NCBI GenBank assembly: GCA_910584005.1
Contig: CAJTXR010000001.1
Span: forward strand, 304,827 to 368,826
Source: an uncultured Anaeroplasmataceae bacterium
GTDB taxonomy: Bacteria > Bacillota_I > Bacilli_A > Acholeplasmatales > Anaeroplasmataceae
Reading direction: 5' to 3'
Length of the DNA: 64,000 nucleotides
This document shows, piece by piece, positions 63,906 through 64,000 of this stretch. The stretch's first letter is position 1. Each line of letters starts with the position of its first letter. The notes under the pieces were generated by a model that saw only the letters and a program-made list of their open reading frames with translations, was not told the DNA's origin and did no database searches. The position numbers and the translations under genes are program-made.

Positions 63906-64000
63906 TGCATACCCCTAGTTTTTCTGCATACCCTTGGCATAATATTGCATACCCTTGGCATAATATTGCATACCCTTTAAGAAAAAGTGCATACCCCTAA
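63906..64000. repeat. 21-bp tandem repeats at the right edge (array C)
   Basis: TGCATACCC recurs at 63906, 63925, 63946, 63967 and 63988 (spacings 19, 21, 21, 21). Two units are identical (TGCATACCCTTGGCATAATA, then T). The array runs into the window edge. The remaining gap 63517-63811 holds the promoter and AT-rich sequence. Confidence 0.85.

Noticed and set aside
1..64000. Mycoplasma genetic code (TGA as Trp)
   Set aside because: TGA ends several conserved genes (ABC permease, potB, potC, flavodoxin, acetyltransferase) at expected lengths.

Overview
This window looks like chromosomal DNA of an uncultured, very AT-rich member of the Bacilli close to the Mollicutes (an RF39/Acholeplasma-like gut lineage is the best guess). 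The evidence is the low-GC Firmicutes gene content (HU, YneF, PlsY, ParE/ParC, CotJ-type manganese catalase), a PotA ATPase with a long helical insert as known from Mollicutes, and host- or plant-polymer-directed lipoproteins (BspA-like LRR, serpin, pectin enzymes). TGA is used as a stop (for example in the ATGA overlaps of the pot operon), so the mycoplasma code does not apply. Almost every gene lies on the minus strand, as on one replichore. No phage, plasmid or complete insertion sequence is present.

Layout. 1-6.3 kb: HU with an ankyrin protein, a MarR regulator, an amino-acid ABC transporter behind an attenuator-like leader, a YgjV-like membrane protein and two Fe-S protein genes. 6.4-14.4 kb: an EF-G-like GTPase, topoisomerase IV (parE-parC) and, divergently, plsY. 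14.5-22.1 kb: a lipoprotein serpin, a cotJA/B-cotJC catalase pair, a 55-aa ferredoxin, yneF, a flavodoxin with a toroid protein, a YcjF-like protein and a pectinesterase without signal peptide. 22.2-27.1 kb: a cupin regulator with potABCD. 27.3-32.8 kb: a DUF5131 protein, a membrane protein and a 1180-aa BspA-like lipoprotein.

33.0-38.9 kb is the most unusual part. It holds a minus-strand island (36-aa ORF, T5orf172/DUF4357 nuclease-like protein, 510-aa zinc-ribbon orphan, DUF7662 protein, Nmad3 protein, histidine phosphatase). Copies of one degenerate 30-bp repeat and a 10-bp direct repeat bracket it, and tRNA-Ser and tRNA-Gly lie next to it. It is a candidate for a previously undescribed defence or DNA-modification locus.

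39-50 kb: housekeeping and stress genes (2H phosphoesterase, flavodoxins, acetyltransferases, LysR, Ogt, a Sir2 remnant, tRNA-Leu, a Nudix-acetyltransferase fusion, HIT, ASCH, GH13, TfoX). 50-63.5 kb: surface and pectin genes, namely a GH105 lipoprotein, GLUG-like and PPC-like exported proteins, and a 1525-aa pectinesterase lipoprotein with three essentially identical 342-bp tandem repeats. The right edge carries an IS-end-like sequence and a 21-bp tandem repeat array.

How the parts may work together (inference): surface PME, GH105 and the cytoplasmic PME fit uptake and breakdown of pectin fragments; the BspA-like, PPC and serpin proteins fit a host- or mucus-facing surface; two surface-related genes share promoters with G-runs in an over-long spacer, which could be phase-variable.
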